DNA of 7,221 bases, taken from an uncultured Clostridia bacterium. Lineage in GTDB: Bacteria > Bacillota > Clostridia > Oscillospirales > Oscillospiraceae. The DNA is taken from assembly GCA_946619065.1 (NCBI GenBank), contig CAMOLY010000058.1, forward strand, positions 1-7,221, in the 5' to 3' direction. This document shows positions 4,426 through 7,221 of the stretch, piece by piece. The translations under genes and the position numbers were made by a program. Below the pieces are notes generated by a model that worked only from the letters and a program-made list of their open reading frames with translations, was not told where the DNA came from and ran no database searches. Position 1 is the first letter of the stretch. Every line of letters begins with the position of its first letter.

Positions 4426-5672
4426 GACGGTTCCCCGCTTTCCGAGGCGTAAAGCCCCAGCAGCTGCAGCAGGATCTCCACGTTCTTTTCCATCGACTGC
4501 ACCGGCACGTATTCAAATCTGCCGTGGGCGTTTTCATAGCCTGCGGAGAGATTGGGGCAGGGCAGACCGCGGAAGCTCAGCGCGGCCCCGTCGGTGCCGC
4601 CGCGGAAGGGCTCGGAGCGGGGCTCCAGCCCGGCTGCGCGGATGGCCGCCTGCAGCTTTTCCACCAGGAAGGGGCTGCCGCGCAGCACGTCTCCCATATT
4701 GCGGTACTGCTGGGTGATCGACACCTGCACCCGGTCCGCCCCGTACTGCTCGTTGAGCGCGGCGGCGCAGCGGCGCAGGAAATCCTCCCGCGTCTCAAAG
4801 ACGCCGCGGTCAAAATCCCGGATGATCAGGCGGATCTCCGCGTGCTCGCAGTCGGAGACCACGGAGATGACATGGAAGAAGCCCTCCGTGCCGTCTGTGT
4901 ACTGGGGCCGCTGGCGCTTCGGCAGCATTGCCAGAAACTCCGCCGCCAGGTCGGAGGCGTTCACCATGATCCCCTTGGCTGTCCCGGTGTGGACGCTTCT
5001 GCCGGTGATGGAGACCGCGGCAAGGGAAGCGTGGAAGGTCTGATCCTGATACCAGCCCAGATGGTCGCCGTCCAGGGTATAGGCATAGCGCGCGCCGAAG
5101 CGCTCCAGATCCAGATCCCGGGCCAGCCCGCCGACCTCTTCATCCGGCGTAAAGGCCAGACAGAGGGTGGAATGCACAAATTCCGGGTGCGTGACGAGAT
5201 ACTCTGCCAGGGTCATGATGGCTGCGATCGAGGCCTTGTCGTCTCCGCCCAGCAGCGTCGTGCCGTCGGTCAGAACCAGATCCTGACCCACATACTGGGC
5301 CAGATTCGGGTAGTCTGCCGCGTGCATCACGATGCCCTTTTCCCGGTTGAGCACGATGTCGCCGCCCGGATAGCCCCGCAGAACCCAGGGTCTGACGTTC
5401 TCCCCGCAGACGTCCGGCGCGGTGTCCAGATGGGCGATCAGGCCGATGGGGAAATCCGCTCCGTCCGTGCGGTTGGCGGGCAGCCTCGCATAGAGGATGC
5501 AGGTCGGCTCGTCGAGGCTTGCCTCAATGCCCAGCTGCAGCAGCTCGTCGCGAAGCATTCTTGCCAGATCCCGCTGGCAGTCGGTGGTCGGAAAGGTATC
5601 CGAAAGGCGGGACTGGGTCGTGACCGCCGCGTAGCGCAGCAGGCGCTCCTCGGTTTTCTGTCTGAAATCCAT
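4422..5672 (-). CDS. pepT: Peptidase T (tripeptide aminopeptidase), M20B family
   Basis: Cytoplasmic di-zinc aminopeptidase that removes the N-terminal residue of tripeptides, part of peptide recycling. The 416-residue length fits PepT (about 410). Conserved metal and catalytic residues are H81 and D83 (IAHLDTAPD), D144 (GGDDKAS), E178-E179 (TPDEEVGG), D201 (TLDGDHLGW) and H383 (ENAHGRFEYVP). HTGTAKGIMVNAS (228-240) and FRGGTDGAALSFRGLPCPN (356-374) are the other PepT hallmarks. I chose the ATG at 5672 (MDFRQK) because GGAG is 6 nt upstream; an ATG at 5684 (MEQAMDF) lies only 2 nt from another GGAG. The open frame continues upstream to 5996, but that part only overlaps the helicase gene and does not resemble PepT. 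The gene starts 23 nt after the helicase stop and its own stop overlaps the HD-hydrolase start. Confidence 0.96.
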   Translation of the reverse strand: MDFRQKTEERLLRYAAVTTQSRLSDTFPTTDCQRDLARMLRDELLQLGIEASLDEPTCILYARLPANRTDGADFPIGLIAHLDTAPDVCGENVRPWVLRGYPGGDIVLNREKGIVMHAADYPNLAQYVGQDLVLTDGTTLLGGDDKASIAAIMTLAEYLVTHPEFVHSTLCLAFTPDEEVGGLARDLDLERFGARYAYTLDGDHLGWYQDQTFHASLAAVSITGRSVHTGTAKGIMVNASDLAAEFLAMLPKRQRPQYTDGTEGFFHVISVVSDCEHAEIRLIIRDFDRGVFETREDFLRRCAAALNEQYGADRVQVSITQQYRNMGDVLRGSPFLVEKLQAAIRAAGLEPRSEPFRGGTDGAALSFRGLPCPNLSAGYENAHGRFEYVPVQSMEKNVEILLQLLGLYASESGEPS

Positions 5673-5695
5673 GGCTTGCTCCATTCTCCGTTTAT

Positions 5696-7221
5696 TCAGG
5701 AATTCAGCTTTTGCATGTGGGCCGAGGCCGTGCGGGCCATCAGCCGTTTGGTGCCCTTCTCGTCGAAGGCAATCTCCAGCAGGGCGTCGTTGCCCATCTT
5801 GATCACGGACAGGACCATCCCCTTGCCGAAGGCGGCGTGGCGCACGCTGTCTCCCGCCCGGTAGTCCGGAATCTCCTGTTTTGGCGCGGTGGCTATCGTT
5901 GCCTGGGGGAAGACGGTCTGCCGCCGTGGGGGCTGAGCCGGCATCCGGGCGAAGGGCTGCCTGGGCGCCGGGCTTTCCGCCGGCCGGTCCAGGCATTCGG
6001 GGGGGATCTCCTCCACAAAGCGGGAGAGCTTGTTCGCGCTTGTCCGGCCGTAGAGCATCCGCTGGGCCGCATGGGTGATGGTCAGACTCTTTTTCGCCCG
6101 GGTGATGGCCACATAGCAGAGCCGGCGCTCCTCCTCCATCTCCGCCTCGTCGCCGATGGAGCGCAGACTCGGGAAGAGCCCTTCCTCCGCGCCGACCAGG
6201 AAGACGTGCGGGAACTCCAATCCCTTTGCCGCGTGCATCGTCATCAGCACCACCGCGTCGGCGGAGGCGTCGTACTGCTCAATATCGGTGTAGAGGGCAA
6301 TCTCCTCCAGAAATCCGTTCAGGCTGGCGTCGGCAGGGTGGTTTTCCTCGTAGCCCACGAAGGAGGAGCGAAGCTCACGGACGTTCTCAAGCCGGGTCCG
6401 GCTCTCCACGTCGCCCTTGGCCTCCAGCAGCGCGGCGTACCCGGTTTTTTCCACCACCGCGTCGTAAAACTCCGGCAGGGAGCGGCCGTCCAGAAGCGCT
6501 GCGCAGTCTTCGATCATCGTGCAGAAGGCGCCGAGCTTTGCCGCGGCCTTTTCCAGGGCGGGATAATGCTGTGCGTCCCGCAGGACGGTGTAGAGCGGCA
6601 GATTCGCGCTGAGGGCCAGACGCTGGGCGGTTTCCAGTGTTTTCGCGCCGATCCCCCGCGGGGGATTGTTGACGATCCGCAGCAGACGCAGATCGTCCGA
6701 GCGGTTGTTGATCACGCACAGATAGGCCAGCATGTCCTTGATCTCGGCGCGGTCAAAGAAGCGCGTTCCGCCGAAGATGCGGTAGGGGATGCTGTTGAAT
6801 TTGAACGCACGTTCAATGGCGTTGGACTGGGCGTTTGTCCGGTAGAGCACGGCAAAATCCCCGTAGCGGGCGGTGGGCTTCATCGCAAAGATCCGGCCCG
6901 CCACATAGTTTGCCTCGTCGTTCTCGTTCATCGCCCGCTTGATATGTACGCCGCAGCCGGGCTCATTCCGGGTCCAGAGCTTCTTGCCCTTGCGCCCGCG
7001 GTTGTGGGCGATCACGGCGTTTGCCGCGTTCAGAATCGCCTGCGTCGAGCGGTAGTTCTGCTCCAGGCGGATCAGCTTCGCGTGCTCGTACTGGTTTTCA
7101 AAGTTCAGGATGTTCTCGATCGTCGCGCCGCGGAAGCGGTAGATGCTCTGGTCGTCGTCCCCGACGACGCAGAGATTCCGGTACCCGCCCGCAAGCAGGG
7201 AGGTCAGCAGATACTGCAGAT
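5696..7221 (-). CDS. pcrA: ATP-dependent 3'-5' DNA helicase PcrA/UvrD, 5' end cut by window edge
   Basis: Superfamily 1A helicase of DNA repair and rolling-circle replication that also displaces proteins such as RecA from DNA. About 507 C-terminal residues are visible. The Walker A end (about 230-250 residues by comparison with typical PcrA) lies beyond the right edge. Motifs in order are III (VVGDDDQSIYRFRGATIEN), IV (IRLEQNYRSTQAIL), V (LMTMHAAKGLEFPHVFLVGA) and VI (EERRLCYVAITRAKKSL). A Pro/Arg/Gln-rich linker follows (PAPRQPFARMPAQPPRRQ region). The PcrA-type C-terminal Tudor-like domain (GDSVRHAAFGKGMVLSV to the end) is implicated in RNA polymerase binding in this family. The frame stays open to the edge. 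A GTG at 7015 is internal to the gene, not its start. It is the first visible gene of the unit and is followed after 23 nt by pepT. No frameshift is seen. Confidence 0.96.
   Translation of the reverse strand, partial: LQYLLTSLLAGGYRNLCVVGDDDQSIYRFRGATIENILNFENQYEHAKLIRLEQNYRSTQAILNAANAVIAHNRGRKGKKLWTRNEPGCGVHIKRAMNENDEANYVAGRIFAMKPTARYGDFAVLYRTNAQSNAIERAFKFNSIPYRIFGGTRFFDRAEIKDMLAYLCVINNRSDDLRLLRIVNNPPRGIGAKTLETAQRLALSANLPLYTVLRDAQHYPALEKAAAKLGAFCTMIEDCAALLDGRSLPEFYDAVVEKTGYAALLEAKGDVESRTRLENVRELRSSFVGYEENHPADASLNGFLEEIALYTDIEQYDASADAVVLMTMHAAKGLEFPHVFLVGAEEGLFPSLRSIGDEAEMEEERRLCYVAITRAKKSLTITHAAQRMLYGRTSANKLSRFVEEIPPECLDRPAESPAPRQPFARMPAQPPRRQTVFPQATIATAPKQEIPDYRAGDSVRHAAFGKGMVLSVIKMGNDALLEIAFDEKGTKRLMARTASAHMQKLNS

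Noticed and set aside
3226..4452. 408-codon open frame on the plus strand opposite the P-loop and HD genes
   Set aside because: It is antisense to two genes with clear motifs and ribosome binding sites, runs through the terminator palindrome, and its translation resembles no protein family. Long antisense frames are common in G+C-rich genes.
4524..5864. 446-codon open frame on the plus strand opposite pepT
   Set aside because: The minus strand encodes a complete PepT with all metal ligands; the plus-strand translation lacks any recognisable motif and continues into the helicase antisense.
5673..5996. N-terminal extension of the pepT frame up to an ATG at 5996
   Set aside because: It overlaps the helicase C-terminus by about 300 nt, has no PepT similarity, and the ATG at 5672 has a good ribosome binding site and gives the normal family length.
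5696..7015. Helicase gene starting at the GTG at 7015
   Set aside because: Conserved motifs III and IV continue upstream in the same frame to the window edge, so this codon is internal.
1..7221. CRISPR arrays, tRNA/rRNA genes, insertion sequences, attachment sites, phage or defence genes
   Set aside because: I looked for spaced direct repeats, cloverleaf-like segments, transposase motifs and terminal repeats and saw none. The window reads as conserved chromosomal backbone.

Overview
This is a G+C-rich window in which every convincing gene lies on the minus strand, so biological order runs from right to left. Gene content and order (MraZ, RsmH, FtsL, class B penicillin-binding protein, preceded by a PcrA-type helicase) point to a Gram-positive bacterium. 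The G+C-rich codon use, GGAGG-type ribosome binding sites, TTG starts and clostridial-looking PBP suggest a high-GC Clostridia lineage such as Oscillospiraceae/Ruminococcaceae. That placement is inference; no 16S or other marker is present.

Region A (7221 down to about 3268) is one tightly packed transcription unit. It holds the C-terminal two thirds of a PcrA/UvrD helicase (cut by the right edge), a PepT-family peptidase, an HD-domain metal phosphohydrolase of the HDDC2/YfbR type, and a small unidentified P-loop protein. Gaps are 23 nt, a 4-nt ATGA overlap and 15 nt. The unit ends in a very long intrinsic terminator hairpin with a U7 tail.

Region B (about 3275 down to 3153) is the control region of the division and cell-wall (dcw) cluster. 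It has an A-tract-rich stretch, a near-consensus sigma-A promoter (TTGCAA, 17 nt, TATAAT) and three TGGA-type repeats at an exact 10-bp period across the -10 and start region. This is the arrangement expected of an MraZ autoregulatory operator.

Region C (3152 down to 1) is the start of the dcw cluster: mraZ, rsmH (TTG start overlapping the mraZ stop), ftsL, then a class B PBP (FtsI/SpoVD family) cut by the left edge just after its active-site STFK motif. A terminator-like hairpin with a U5 tail lies between ftsL and the PBP gene, so transcription into peptidoglycan synthesis may be attenuated there.

Most of the window is conserved housekeeping sequence and I see no clear new system. The parts most worth a second look are the cis-regulatory elements (MraZ operator, ftsL/PBP attenuator-like leader, long palindromic terminator) and the coupled HD-hydrolase/P-loop gene pair of unknown substrate.
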